From Symbiodinium natans (lineage: Eukaryota > Sar > Dinophyceae > Suessiales > Symbiodiniaceae): a DNA stretch of 64,000 nt. A program made the translations under genes and the position numbers. Positions 10,331 to 22,762 of this stretch are shown here, piece after piece (position 1 is the stretch's first letter; every line of letters starts with the position of its first letter). The notes beneath the pieces were generated by a model. The model ran no database searches. It was not told where the DNA came from and saw only the letters and a program-made list of their open reading frames with translations. The stretch covers positions 1 to 64,000 of the forward strand of contig CAJNDS010002449.1 in the NCBI GenBank assembly GCA_905221605.1, given 5' to 3'.

Positions 10331-13300
10331 TTCTTACGCATGCACAAGCTGCGTTCACATCAATTTTGTGCACCCTCGCCATGTCCATTCGCAGAGTTGT
10401 CTGGCGGAGCCAGAAACAGCGCGCATGCTGCAGCCAGAGCCAGGTACGAGTCAGTACGAGTATGCAGGAACGCCTAGGGCCTGGGAAGATGTGAGCCATG
10501 TGAGCCTTTTGAAAATTTTGCTGCCAGATGCACGGAAAGATGGACTAACACCAGCAGAGCCAGCACGAACTTCTTTGGGTCTGAGCCTTTGGGGTTGGGG
10601 TGTAGGGGTGGAAGCCAAAGCCAAGGAGGTTTTGGCAAAGTGCCGTACGTAGCCAACGACCTTAGCGTCCCGCTGCAGCAGCATAGCCAACACACGGCAC
10701 GTGCACATTGGCCGCTCATGCAAGGGTCTGGAGCATGCCCTTCGGGCATGAAAAGCAAAAGGCAACAAAGCCTCCATGACATCAGTCGTCCAAAGGCCTG
10801 AACTTTGGCACACTTCGTGTGCTAGTGGCCAAGGATCTAGAGCCCAGAAGGGTCAGAAAGTGTGCTGAGTGCACACAAGCCGGCATGACAGCCGGTTCTG
10901 AGAAAACCCAGCCCCAAACTCTACAACCTCGCCTAGGGCTACGTAGGGAGCTTGCATGTAAACACTTGTCCAGACATGGTCCAAGAGGTCAATCCAAAAC
11001 TTCCAAAACACGACGCTACCTGGTCAAGGGCAAAATACAGTAGCTCTACGCCACAAGTTTGTCAACGCATCCAACCACAAAACCAAGGAAGTTGCCTCAT
11101 ACTCGTTGCGGGGGCCTGGTGTTGCATGCTGCTTTCCAAGAGTTCTCAGCCAAGATAGCATTCGAGCCCTGTTCGCTCCAGTCATCAAGGAAAGCAGGTG
11201 CTCCTCACCGAAGCCCAACGCAACGCACTATCTCAAGCGAGTACCTCCGCCACTCCATGCCTGGCACCTGCGCAAACGCCGCGATGCAAAGGTGAGTTCA
11301 GGGAAACGGAAATCTGGGGTCACGCGGGTCAATGTGCTAAGAGCAATCAATAAAGACAGAAAGCGACTGCTATGGCACAGCTGCATCTCAGGGACCCTGT
11401 GAAGTGGCCTTGAAACTTACGCCCAATTGTTCTCGGTTGGTGCCGAGGTGGGCATCGGAAGAACCCACCAAGAAAACGGGAGAGCACACGGTCTGAACTT
11501 TGCCCAGCCTTGCCACGGTGGGCAATGGCCGGCACATCACTTCGCGGAGGCTGGCTGAGAAAGGATCAGCCTCGGTAGAAGATTCTCTTTGCTGCTCTTT
11601 GCCACCCGCCTGCGACTAAGTCTGTCTAAGTCTGCCAATGCCATGTGGCCAGCAATGACTAGCAGTGACTGGCATTAGCTTGCTCTGGTTCTTCTTCGTG
11701 GATCTTGCTCAGAAAGCCTGGTATCTGTCGACAGGTGGTGGAGGATACAGGGGTCACACAAGCAGTGGTCTAGCTGGTCGCCAAGTTGCTAAAATTGTCG
11801 CGGGACGCAGGCGGCTGGGAGGCAGCTGGCCTGTTATCCGTTTTGGCTTTCTCGCTCTTGATGTGCAACATGTATATAGGCGTAGCATCAGCAGCGCATC
11901 ACTCGAACAACCCGTATCCCACCAACCGGGCGCATGGTAGGCCAGGTTGGGGTCTCTTTCGCACTTGAGAATTGCCACCGCAGGGCAGACGCAGGAAACC
12001 GTGTGGGATGGTTGGAACAGAAGCTTCTTGGCGTTTTGTTTCTACCCAAACCCTTGCGTCTTGAAACAAGGCTGCTGTAGGTTTTAAATGTTTTCACTGC
12101 CGACTCAATTTCAACATTGAAGAACGATGTCGGCCTCTGAGCATACCAGAAGCTAGAAACTATAACCATCCGTGCGAAACAGACAGATCGACCGTGCTCG
12201 CTATCCTGTTGCATCGCTGGAGCTGCCTGTATAGATCAACACACAAGCCTGTTTGTATGCCATCCAGGATTCAAATGAAATAGGAAATCCGACGTCAGCC
12301 ATGAAGGCCAACTGCCTCGCTTCGCAACACACATGCCGCCAAACTGTCACTTGCGGCGGGGGTGCGCTTCCACGGTTGAGGTTCCAGTGTGATTTGCTGC
12401 CTGCAGCATCCTAGAACCCCATGCCCCAATGAGTAAGGAATTGTAACAGCGAAAGCCCTCGCAACCCCTCATGGTACAGGGGTGCACATGTGGGATTGTG
12501 CAAAATTTGCCCGGGCCTGCATTCTGGCGAGTTTCTGCTACAAACCGCCCTCTGGTACCCGTTACGACGCTGCAGGATTCCACTTTCCTCTGTTTCGTCT
12601 TTTCGGTGGCCCCCCCCGGGCACACAAACCAAAAGGAGAGGCTCCAAACACTCTTTCAATCGCCTTTGAATCAACCAGCAGGGCAGAGTGGAGCGATCAA
12701 CGCAAGCCAGCATCATATTGTTGTCTGCCACCGAGCCTCCCATCCAGCCAGCGGCCCTTTACGCAACTCAGGATTCGCACCTGCGCTTCAAGTTCTGGGG
12801 TTCACCCAGCTTTGTCGGCATATTCTCAGGATTTCTAGTCAAGTCCCGGCCAGGACATCGAGGCTTAACCGCTTGAGATCTGGTGTCTTGGCGCACATCA
12901 AGGAGGCGCAGCCCCAGAACAAGCCCGCATTTAACCGCCTTGAACCCTGAACGAGGCATACTTTGGCACTCCGGTGCTGATAATCTGTTCCTGCTATGTC
13001 TCAGGCAGGTTTACAGTCCAGGGCTTAAACTAGTCCGAAGACAATGAAGCCAAGCAGCGCGACACCCTCGATCTTTTTGCCAGACAACCTCAGCTGTGGT
13101 ACGAGATGGCAGCTGTTGACGGCAAGCGGGCGACATTGCAATCTCTGCATCTCGCTAAGCCCAGATCATCGTCATGGTCTCGGCAAGTGTGGGGTGGATC
13201 CCAACGCAGTCGTCCAGTTGGTTCTGGCGCAGGATTGTTCGCAAATGGAGGTTTGGACAGGAAACGCACCTCCGAAGGCGACAAACCCGGGAGGAAACAG

Positions 13301-14650
13301 ACCGTTGCAAGGCGCGGGCTCCAACTACATGGGGGAGCGAGGTATCCAAACATGCATAGCAGAACCAGAACACCAGGAGACCAGGGAACCACAGGACCAT
13401 AAGACAGTGGCAAGCCAGAGGACCAGCAGACCACAACAAGAGAAAGTACAAAAACATGCGCAGAAAATAGGCCCTCCCCTGAGTCCAGGAATGCATGGTG
13501 GCTTTCTGAAAGGTCGGTGCCCATTCCCTGAATTGGCTAGCATTTGTGTCGGAATCTCTGGATATGGTTTCTGAATCCTGGCTTGCTCTCGTTCTTTGAC
13601 TGTCCCGGCCTGGTTTCCGGTTCTCTTGAATTCCGGGTCTGGTTTTGAGCCCTAAGCCCTAAGCCCTAGGCCCTAAACCCTATTTGTAGGTCATGCCCTG
13701 CCTTGGTCACGCCGACCTTCATGGCCAGGCCCACTGCCTGGGTGATTTCACCTGAGAAGCTCCGGATTCCGGTCCCTGTCGCAGATTTTTCTTACAAGGA
13801 AAGGCAATCTGGGTACTTCGTCTTGGGATCCCGATGAAAGGATAATGTTGAACTGTTGGTAGTCATCTAGGCTCCGCTATACTTGCACTTCGTCTTCCTC
13901 AATCTTGGGGTATGCCATCACAGTCGCTTTTCAACGACCATCACATGCATTCAGGACTCAGTGAGTTTTGGGAAGTGTTTCGGGCTGGTTGGTTTGTGGT
14001 TCAAAGATTGCATTGCACAGGCATCGCGCTCCCATCTTGGAGTAGCCACGCCCAGGAGCCCCGCCTGCGTTCGGGCCCAGGACGTGGAATCCCACGACTC
14101 GGGTGCCTCGCCGAAACTCTGAAGCCCCCCAGACTTCACACGTCGAACGTCTGAAGCACGGTCACACTCCCTAGCTGGCTCTTTTGGAGAAGGACGGCTA
14201 TGCAGCGCGAGTTCTTTGCAGCTCTATGGCGTAAAGCTCTGAACATCTTTTCTTGGACTGAGTGAGTGGCTCTTGCTGTCAACGAGGACCTTGAAGAAAG
14301 CATCCTCGGAAGAGATGTGATGTTCAGACAACCTGCAGAACCTGCTTTCTTTCAGGCTGTGCGAGAGAGAGCTGCCAGCTCTGTAGCTTTCACAAGATTA
14401 TGATTCAGGCTTCCATTCACGGCAGATGGACTCGGCCCACAAACTGGGTTTCAACATGCCGAAGGGCCTTGCTTGAAGGGTTGTCTTTTGGCAGATTCGA
14501 GTTAGACATTCTAGAGCTGTTGACCAGTTCCCGGGCCTCACCGACATTTTCCATGCGGAAGCAGCATGTCTTCATGAGCAGGGGGTAAGGCCTGCTTCCA
14601 TGGAGAAAGGTGCCTCGAAGGCATTCATCCAAGGCTCGGGGCTGCGGTGC
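10331..14650. other. Long stretch without a recognised gene
   Basis: It lies downstream of the last thioredoxin reductase exon found. The C-terminal exons of that enzyme should be here on the minus strand, but I could not identify them. Weak candidates are a plus-strand frame at 13044-13574 and a hydrophobic plus-strand segment at 11786-11968 (AAGLLSVLAFSLLMCNMYIG). Degenerate CCCTAAR repeats occur at about 13650-13684. Confidence 0.35.
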
Positions 14651-17600
14651 TTCACCACCGACCACTCCAAGGGCTTCGCCTCCTGTGTTTCTGTTACAAA
14701 AGGTTTTGGGGTGTGTCTTTCTTCTAGAGTTGATTAGGCAGGCTTTGTATTCAGCAGGTGGGCAAGTCGGCTGTTTGCGACCACCTCCGCAGCATAAGAG
14801 GAAGTTCTGGTCGTCTTACTGACTGGATGGGCTCGCATTAAATGGTAGCAAGTTCTCCTGGTAAATGAATGAATGTTCTGAAGAACACCGGATGCTGCAA
14901 GTCTTGTGGAGAAGCTTTCTCAGGGTGGTGGTGGGGTTTCAGAGGGTGTCAATGCCATGCCCGGTCCTTTGTGTATGAGGTGTAGCCATCTTCACCGTAC
15001 CTGGTAAGGCAACTGAAGATGTAGGGTTGACATATACGGCGACATCAATTTCAAGCGAGTGCTGCCAGCAGGAAACATACGCTTCTGGAGCCAAATCAGC
15101 AAAAAGCAGTCACATCACAGAGTTAGAGTTTGCCCTGAAAGACAAGGCTGCATCAAACAGCGGCACGGCACTTCTCCCGGCACTGCTCTTCGTTCAGGCC
15201 ACACATGCCGTACTCAAGGGGGGTGAAGACCTTACATCAGATGCTTTTTGGAGGGGAACCTTGCAACTTTCGCCGCTGCGCTGTGTGGTGTTGTTTTGGG
15301 CCCGTCGCAAGAATTCCCCCCACAGACTCCAAACATCTTCGCCCACAAGGAACGGGTCCTTAGAAAACTCACCCGGAAGCCCGAAACTCCAAAGCGCCCC
15401 TCAATCTCTGAACCCAGCCCCTGCAAAAAGGCGCAGCAAACTCTCACAGCCTCACACATAAGCCGCCCTGATGAGCCCTCAAACCTAGAATCGCTAGGCG
15501 CCCAAAAGCCTAGAACTCCTAAACCCCAGAAAGAAACATGAACTTGAGAAATGTATGGAGAGCCTGACAATGCAGAGTGTGGGACGATTTGGCACTTTTG
15601 GTGCTGTTTGGTGCTTCCGGAATTCACAATGTCATGGCGTCGGCCCGGATTCTCGCGGGATCTCGCAGCTTGACGTCACGCCCGGAAAAATCCCAGCCGT
15701 GACGGCTCCATACAAGCTGGTGTGATCTTGAGGAAAACGAAGTGCAGGGGCTTAGGATTCAGAAACTTGCTACCGAGCCACCGTTGTTGCGATCAGCCGG
15801 TAGTTCATGGCCTGGATGGCGGGCAGAAGGAGCTTATAAGGTTTCGGATTCCTAAGTTTCGATTCGGATGTTCTGAAGTTCTGAATTTAAATTTGTATTG
15901 TAGATGGAACAAGGCAAGCTTGAGGGAACCGACCTTGATGGCTTCAACTTCGACGAGGTAACATTTATACACTGCAAAAGTGCTCCATTTCATAGCAGAG
16001 CTCTGCAAGGTTGGACTGTGGCGAATTCTGCCTACGTCAGCTCGCAAGACATCCTGCAAAGGCAAGAGCTCAACGGTCATCCAAAGCAGACCAGCTGCTG
16101 TTGCGCGGCAAACTGCAAACCTCCATACACCTGCAATCAATTCAAGACCCCCAAAGCACACTCCGCCAGGAACCTCTTGATCTCCCTCGAAGAGCCGATG
16201 CACCACCTGCCCAGCATGCATACTTCCGTGTCTCTAGGGGTACGCGGAACCTTGGCCAGAAGCAATCGCCACCCTCATGACAACGGATCCCATCAACAGG
16301 CTTCAGCATTCAGGGCTTTGCGGTCGGGGACGGAATTTGTCCGTCAGGCCCTGCAAGCTGGACATAGCAATCTGCGGGGCCTTAATCGAGAAACTTGAGG
16401 TGACACCCCACAAGCAGGCCTTGCATAAGCGGGCTTTGTAGCAACCTGTAACATGTAACATGCTGTAAGAAAAATCACTCCGCGACTGTTCGCACACCCC
16501 AGCCCCACGTAGCTGGTGCCGCCTTCTTCCCGGCAACCTTGGCGACCGGCGTTAGCTCAGGCCTGTGCCGTGCTCAGCTGTTGATGCCAAGAAGGCAAGA
16601 AGCCAAGTGCTAAGCAAACGGACAGCTGACAAGGGCCTGGATTTTGTAGGAGTGCCCCTGCCCCCCTCCCCCCCAACATTTGGGATGCTCAAGAGCGGTC
16701 AGGGGCTAGCAGCTTGAAATATGGTCCTTGTTGCATCAGGCCTCGTGCAGAAGCATTGCTCTACATTTCAAAAAACCTTCGGCGTATTATGCCAATGCCT
16801 GCCTCGGGCCCTCTGAACTACAGTGCCTGGGGCAGAAAGAAACAGCAGACTTTGCTGCCCGATCCCCACTGTGCAATCTCAGGGGGCCAGAGGCCCGACC
16901 CTTGAAGTCCAGAAACCCTAACCCTGAACCCTGAACCCTAAACCCTGAACCCTGAACCCTGAACCCTAAACCCTAAACCCTGAACCCTAAACCCTGAACC
17001 CTGAACCCTAAACCCTAAACCCTAAACCGCCTAAACTCTCAGACCTTCAACGCGAGAACCCAGCCGGGCTCTCTGCCTGTTCTCGACCAGATCACCGATG
17101 CAATAGATGTTCGGCACCTCGCTGCGGTCTCACTCACCCCTTTGACGTTAACAGGAGTGTTGGATGGATCGTACAGTCTGTTTTTGTGTGATGGATAGCA
17201 AGCTCCCTGACTGACTCCCACCGACTGACCGTCTGTGGACAGACTGTCCACTGACTCACCGGGGTTCGAGGAACAAACGGACCATCCACTGACTCACCGA
17301 CAGGTGCGCAGACCGACCGACTCGGTTGGTCGACGGACGAGCCAACACAAAAACTCAATAAAAACAAAAACAATACACACAAAACACTACGACCAGAAAA
17401 GAACCCCTGCCCCGCTGCAACATTCATGGGGAGAACAGGGAGGGGCTGCTCCAATAAAGTGCCGGAACTGCCAGAAGAACCCATGAATCTCGCGGAGCTA
17501 AGGCGTTCAGGGTCAGGCAGGGTTGGGCAATGGGGCCACTTGACCTTGACAAGCGTCGGACTTCATTTTTGTTAAATTGCTAGTTCCTTGGCCAGGGAGC

Positions 17601-20600
17601 GTTGGTCGCCTCTGCAGGAGCTTCCACCTTTCCCGTCTTTGGGTTGAAGAAGACCTGATCGGTTCAGTCGAGACAAGGCCTCCTGAACTTGTTGAAGTTG
17701 CTAAATTCTTGTTTTTTCCACCGCCAAACAAAACGAATCCAGACCGCAGGGTAACACTTCAGGACGAAAGACCATAAGTTCGTCGATGGTAAGTCAGCCT
17801 CGATGCTGGAAAGCACCGCGCTGCAGGGTCTTCTATGCAGTGACAGGGGACCCAAGGGAGATCCTTGAATGCAAACCGTTGCGAAGCCTACGCACCCGCC
17901 AAGGCCAGCGAGGTGCAACCGCAGTCTCTCAATTGATCGGCACATTTCTCGGGCAGTAAGGGTCGAAACGGGGGTCGAATTGGGGTGGGGGGGTTGAAAA
18001 GCTGACAGGTCATTGGTGCGGTGATCTCGAAGATGTGCTTATCTAGGGGACTCACTACACTTCCAGTCCAGGGAGTCGGCGGAGATCGACAACTACCAAA
18101 AAGCCCGTGCCCATGCATCAGTCTATATCCTGCTGCCTCATGGTGCTTTCTGCACCAAATTCGCCTCCACCGACCCCACCTAACCCCTGCAATCGAGCTA
18201 CACCAGCGTTCTCGAGGCCCAGCTTCGCCGCCTACAGGAAAAACACAAAAAAAGTTGAGGTGCTGAAGTTGCTGCGTCTGAATCAGCATCTGCAGTCGAC
18301 ACTCGGATGGACGACCTGTCTTGAAGTTGTGGCCTCCCCAGTGCGACCGATGGCCAGAAGCACGGTGTCGAACTCGTCGCTGACTTCCTGGTTTCTGCAT
18401 CGGAAGATCAGACAGGTGTGCGGAGAAGAACGGGCGAGCCTATTGTGCCTGAAACATGGACAACCCTCAACTGACAAACGAGTTCGCGATCCGTCAGGTG
18501 CTATCCTGAAGGCAGCACGTATCGAGTACCACATCCCATACACTCCACCTGAAAGTTCTGGGGGTCTGGGGTGGTCCTCGTCGCCCTGCTTCCAAACCGC
18601 CTTGACCTTGGTTTCGGCTTTCTGGTTTGTGTCTCGGGCAGGCGTTCTAAACTCCTTTTTGAATTTGGACAGGAAGCAAAAAAGGGAGGAAGGGAGAGAA
18701 AGCCAGGGAAAGAGAGAGAGAGAGAGAGATCGCTGGAATGTTGCGCCCGGCTTAGTATCTCCCCCCCAATCAACGCAAATTATACCCTCTTTAAGTGGGC
18801 ACGGGGGGTGGGGTCGAGGCTTGAGGACTTTCTTCTTTTTGACTATACTAAAGTGCAAGAGGGCTGCTCCGCTGGAAAATTGTTTGGGGGGCTTGTGTCG
18901 CAAGCAAAATTTACACGGAATCTAGAAAGAATCCAGCTCCAGCAAGGGAATCCGAAGCTGGAATCTTGAAGTTGGAGGGTGTGGGGTTTCCAGCCCTTCC
19001 TCTTCTTTTCTGGTTCCCTGGCAGGGGGGCCGGGGCACGAACTTCGCATAATTGCGGGACTAGGGGGACCCTGACCCTTTTTTTTGAAACTTCTCCTGAT
19101 GGGTACTGTTGCTAAACCGAGAGGGCAACACTACATGCGATGCGAAGCACAACCAAGGGGGGCTGATCTGAGACTATCCGAGCACCTTCCAAACCTCGAT
19201 AAGTAGCCTAAGCCTAAGCAGCAAGCTCCAGCTGAGTGAGGCGCTTTCTTCGTGGTGCCTTTCTCAAAGCGCTCCTGCATAGGCACAGGGAATTGTGCTC
19301 GAAGATGCTTGCAGTAGGGCCTATAGGCCTAGAATGCAGGATCATGTACCAGTATGCAGGTCAGGTGACACTGGATGGGAGGGTTCTGCTTACATCAGGA
19401 TTCCCCGTGCATTCCACAAGAAAGTCCTCAAGAGTGTACATGTGCATTTCAGCGAGACAACTCTGCGAACGTTTCGAACCCCCCAAAAAAGCCCTATCAA
19501 TCTCCAAGCTTTCTTGCAGCACACCCTAGCACTGGCGGTCCGGCACGCTGCCACGGATGAACTTCACCCCGACCTTCCGCAGGAATCTTCGTGCGGCATT
19601 GGTTCATATACCCACCCCAAACAAAGAACACGTCCCGGACTCCGCAGGATGGAATGGTCTTGGGCTAATGGCCCTGAGCTCACAGACGCGAAGGCCTTCT
19701 GCATGTACAGGTCGATCTTGTCCACGCACTGACGGTCGAAACCGCGCAGAAGCATGGAACGGACCATAACCGTCGTGTCCTTCGCAAGGCAGGGTCTCTT
19801 GTTCTGGATGTGGGAGAGGCAGACTTGGGATGCCCAAGGTTCAACTAAGAACGCGTCTAGGGTCCTTGCAATTACGACACAAAAAAAGACTTCGCCCGAA
19901 CAGCCTGTCAAGAGCCCCTGATTCGAGTTTCGCGTGCTTGTTTGGGTGTCCGGACCCCGCCTTTCAAAAACAAGAACATGCGCCAACCCCAGGTCTGTAA
20001 ACCTAGAATCCTCTGCTGAAGCCCGAAACCCGAAAGGCCTTTGTACGCTTTGCAAAGTTAGGTGACTTCGCTTCGTCGCGTTGTTAGAAACTGGGTTTAA
20101 GGCTTCAGCGGCTCAGAGCACAATTTGGGCCAGAAACCCAGAAGCCTAAGGTTATCGATGAAAAAAACCTGACAGGTGTCCTCGAATGTAAGACTTGCAT
20201 GTACGCGAAGTACTAAGGCTCCGAGGTTTGTGTTGCAGCTTGAGGTTTTGATTCCACGTGTGCTGAGCCCCCGGCATAGCCAAGTCCATTCAGAAAGCCA
20301 GCGCACTCCTTACTACACATCCAAGGCAAAGCTGCATGAGTGCAGTCTACGCAATGCCTTGGTATACACGTTGTTGCCATGGTGCTTCAGTTTGTAGGTG
20401 AATGGTTGGAACTACACAGCCCGAAGTCGATCTCTCTCCAGCTTGATCCTTCCTCTTCGTTACCCCCGAGAGTTCTGGACAGTATGTGGCCCAATCCAGA
20501 TCACACATCTCGGAACGATATACGAATTGCAAGGAAGGACTTCAACCGCGCGGTCTTTCTGAGTGATGCTTCGAACCAACGACTACATGCTTGCGACAAG

Positions 20601-22762
20601 GCCCACCCCATCAACACTCAGGTTTCTTCTCAAGCTTCACCTGTGGCATATTTCAGGGGATCGGCGAGGCTCACCACCCCGCCCGCCCCCCCCCTTCCCC
20701 CGCCCCCGGCCCCCCCAGAAAAAAGGGAATCTTGGTTTTAAAGCTGGGCAACCTGAGGCCTTCAGCCTGCCTAACTTGAGGCCTCAGGCTTCTTATCAGG
20801 GTTTAAATATTCGGGTTCGGAGTTTGATCTTCCACATGATCAAACCACACGGTATCAGCGGAGTTGCTGGACTACCCCCTTTGAAAGCTGCTTGCTGAAG
20901 GGAATTTCTTCAAGCGGGACTGCTAACTTCAGGGCTGGCGACTTGAGATCCTGACGCTGCCTGCCTTCAGCTCAAGGTTTGGGGTTTGAGCTTCCATTGT
21001 CGGATACTAATCCGGGGATCAAGCCATTATGTGGCATGGACCTTTAGGGACTATTTGGTGGTCCCTCTCGAAAGACATCTTTAGGGTCTATTTGGCGAGA
21101 TTCCATACGACTTGCTTACTTGTGCTTTGGAAACGCATTGATTTCCATCGACCTTTGCTTTTGAGATGCATCGGTTTACCTAAACCTTGGCTTTGACCTT
21201 TGCTTTTGAGATGCCTCGAGCTACATAGAAAGATCAAATCCTCCTCCTCTCGTCTCTCTCTTCTTCTTCTGCTGGGCTTAGGGGTGCCCCCCCGCGCACG
21301 AAGCGCGCCCGAGGGTGAGTCAGGTCCAGTGAGACCACTACGACTGGCGCTTACACGGTTGGGTCCAGCGCTATTACATTCGCTCGCCCCCATGATTTGG
21401 CCTGCCGCGTGAAACTCCCCCGCTGACATCCTCATCCGCTAAAGAAACCCATGCAATACTCGTCTCTCTCTCTCTCTCTCTTTCTGGCTTTCTGGTCGTA
21501 TTCGTCTTCTTCGCCTTTCCTTGTCCTGTTCATAAGAAAGGACACATGAAAGCCACGGAGAGCCGAGGGAAAGCCTGGCTGTTACCACTCCTCCTTCCTC
21601 GTCTTCTTGCTTGCTTGCTTGCTGGGGTCGCCCCGAGGGGCACGCTTCATACCGGGTCAGTCGGTGTGAAATGGGGGCTTGGTGATGGTCGGACATACCG
21701 GGTTAAAGAAGCCTAGGGTCGAAGGCCTTGGGGTCTAAGGCTTCCTCTCTCTTTCTGTTTCTCTCCCCCTCTTCTTCCTCCTTTCATCTCTCTTCCCTTC
21801 CTGCTCTCTCTTCTTCTTTTGTCATTGAGAAGGAGCAAAGCACCATGCACCACGAAGAAAGAAACGGATGATAGGAAAAGAAAGGGAGAGCGAAACAGAG
21901 AATGGCAGAAGGAGAACAAAGGCGAGATAAAGAAAGAATGAACGAGAGAAAGGGCTATCAAGAGAAAGGGAGGTAAAGAGAAAGCAGCAGAAAGACCTTG
22001 TTCTCCTCCTCTACTCATGCTCTGCATTTTTTGCTTACTGGTGAGACAGGCTGAAAGCAGACCTGCGGTCACAGAGCGCGTTCTCTCCGCGGAGGGGGGG
22101 GGGGGGGCTGGCACTGTGCAGGCTGCGCAGGTGCCAGGTAGAGGTGCGCATAGGTTTTCTCAGCCCCAAGCCCCTATTCTTGGCCCGAGGTTTTGAAAGC
22201 GCTCACGGTGAGGCAGCCTTAAACTCCCGGAAAGGAAGGACATGTGCAGTTTTGTGTGTCGTGCTCTCTTTCGAAGGCACGAAGGACGAGTGCTGAAATG
22301 CCTCCTTCTGTACATGTCCACGTAACCTTGCAGTATCTTGCAGTAATCGAAACGCTTGTTTTCCATGTTGCTCCTTTTGCTCGTGGTCACAGAGTGAGGG
22401 CTTGAGCATGCATTTTAAGCACTTTGCTCTTGCTGCAAGTGAGTGCGAAAAAACAACAACTTCAAGCCAGATGTTTTCTTGTGCTTACGGGCAGAATCTC
22501 CACGTTTGTGTGAGCCAAGAAGCTTGCTGCTGGTGGTTCACATGTTCACACCAGCACCTCTCTACTGTCTTTGCCCCTAATCCCAGTGCCACGGTTGACA
22601 CCCACCTTGGTAGCGTGAGCCGCGAAACCTTCCCAACAGAGTCGTGCCATTTGCGTTGTGGTGCGGACTTCAACTCTAAGTTCCCGGGCCAATGCAATGT
22701 ACGCGGCCCCGATCACCAAAGTCTTGCCAGGCGCCTCCTTCAACCAGAAGAGGTCCTTAAAG
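14651..22762 (-). CDS. Thioredoxin reductase, high-Mr type (NADPH and dimerisation domains; partial)
   Basis: The enzyme passes electrons from NADPH through FAD to thioredoxin. Eight minus-strand exon segments lie in family order. 22762-22690: FKDLFWLKEAPGKTLVIGAAY, the NADPH-domain GxGxxA-type turn. 19779 to about 19703: TTVMVRSMLLRGFDRQCVDK. 18394-18316: DEFDTVLLAIGRTGEA. 17654 to about 17598: NPKTGKVEAPAEATN. 17121 to about 17060: VPNIYCIGD. 16222-16174: HAGQVVHRLFEGDQE. 15230 to about 15183: VFTPLEYGMCGLNEEQ. 14682 to about 14651: KPLEWSVV. FTPLEYG and RSxLLRGFD favour thioredoxin reductase over glutathione reductase. Not found: the ALECAG segment, the N-terminal FAD domain with its CxxxxC disulfide, and the C-terminal redox tail. 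They may sit in unrecognised exons or be lost. Introns are long and repeat-rich. Confidence 0.72.
16915..17030 (-). repeat. CCCTAAA/CCCTGAA telomere-like array in a TrxR intron
   Basis: About fifteen units of seven bases, alternating CCCTAAA and CCCTGAA. The array lies between the exon ending near 17060 and the one starting at 16222, so it is intronic if the gene model is right. Confidence 0.75.
18700..18731. repeat. GA microsatellite
   Basis: A run of GA dinucleotides within the interval between TrxR exons at 19.7 and 18.4 kb. Confidence 0.7.
19830..22680. repeat. Repeat-rich large intron region of the TrxR gene
   Basis: Contents: a C-rich run near 20680-20720; a direct repeat of gacctttgcttttgagatgc near 21151 and 21192; a CT tract at about 21463-21483; long mixed pyrimidine/purine tracts at about 21720-22010; and a G run near 22096-22109. 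The missing exon for the ECAGFL segment may be here but was not seen. Confidence 0.5.

Noticed and set aside
10041-10652. 203-codon plus-strand ORF
   Set aside because: It reads through the tandem hairpins at 10128-10330 and has no domain; the repeat structure explains the openness.
18107-18925. 272-codon plus-strand frame and 206-codon minus-strand frame
   Set aside because: Only the short LLAIGRTGEA exon on the minus strand matches a family. The long frames run through GA repeats and low-complexity sequence.
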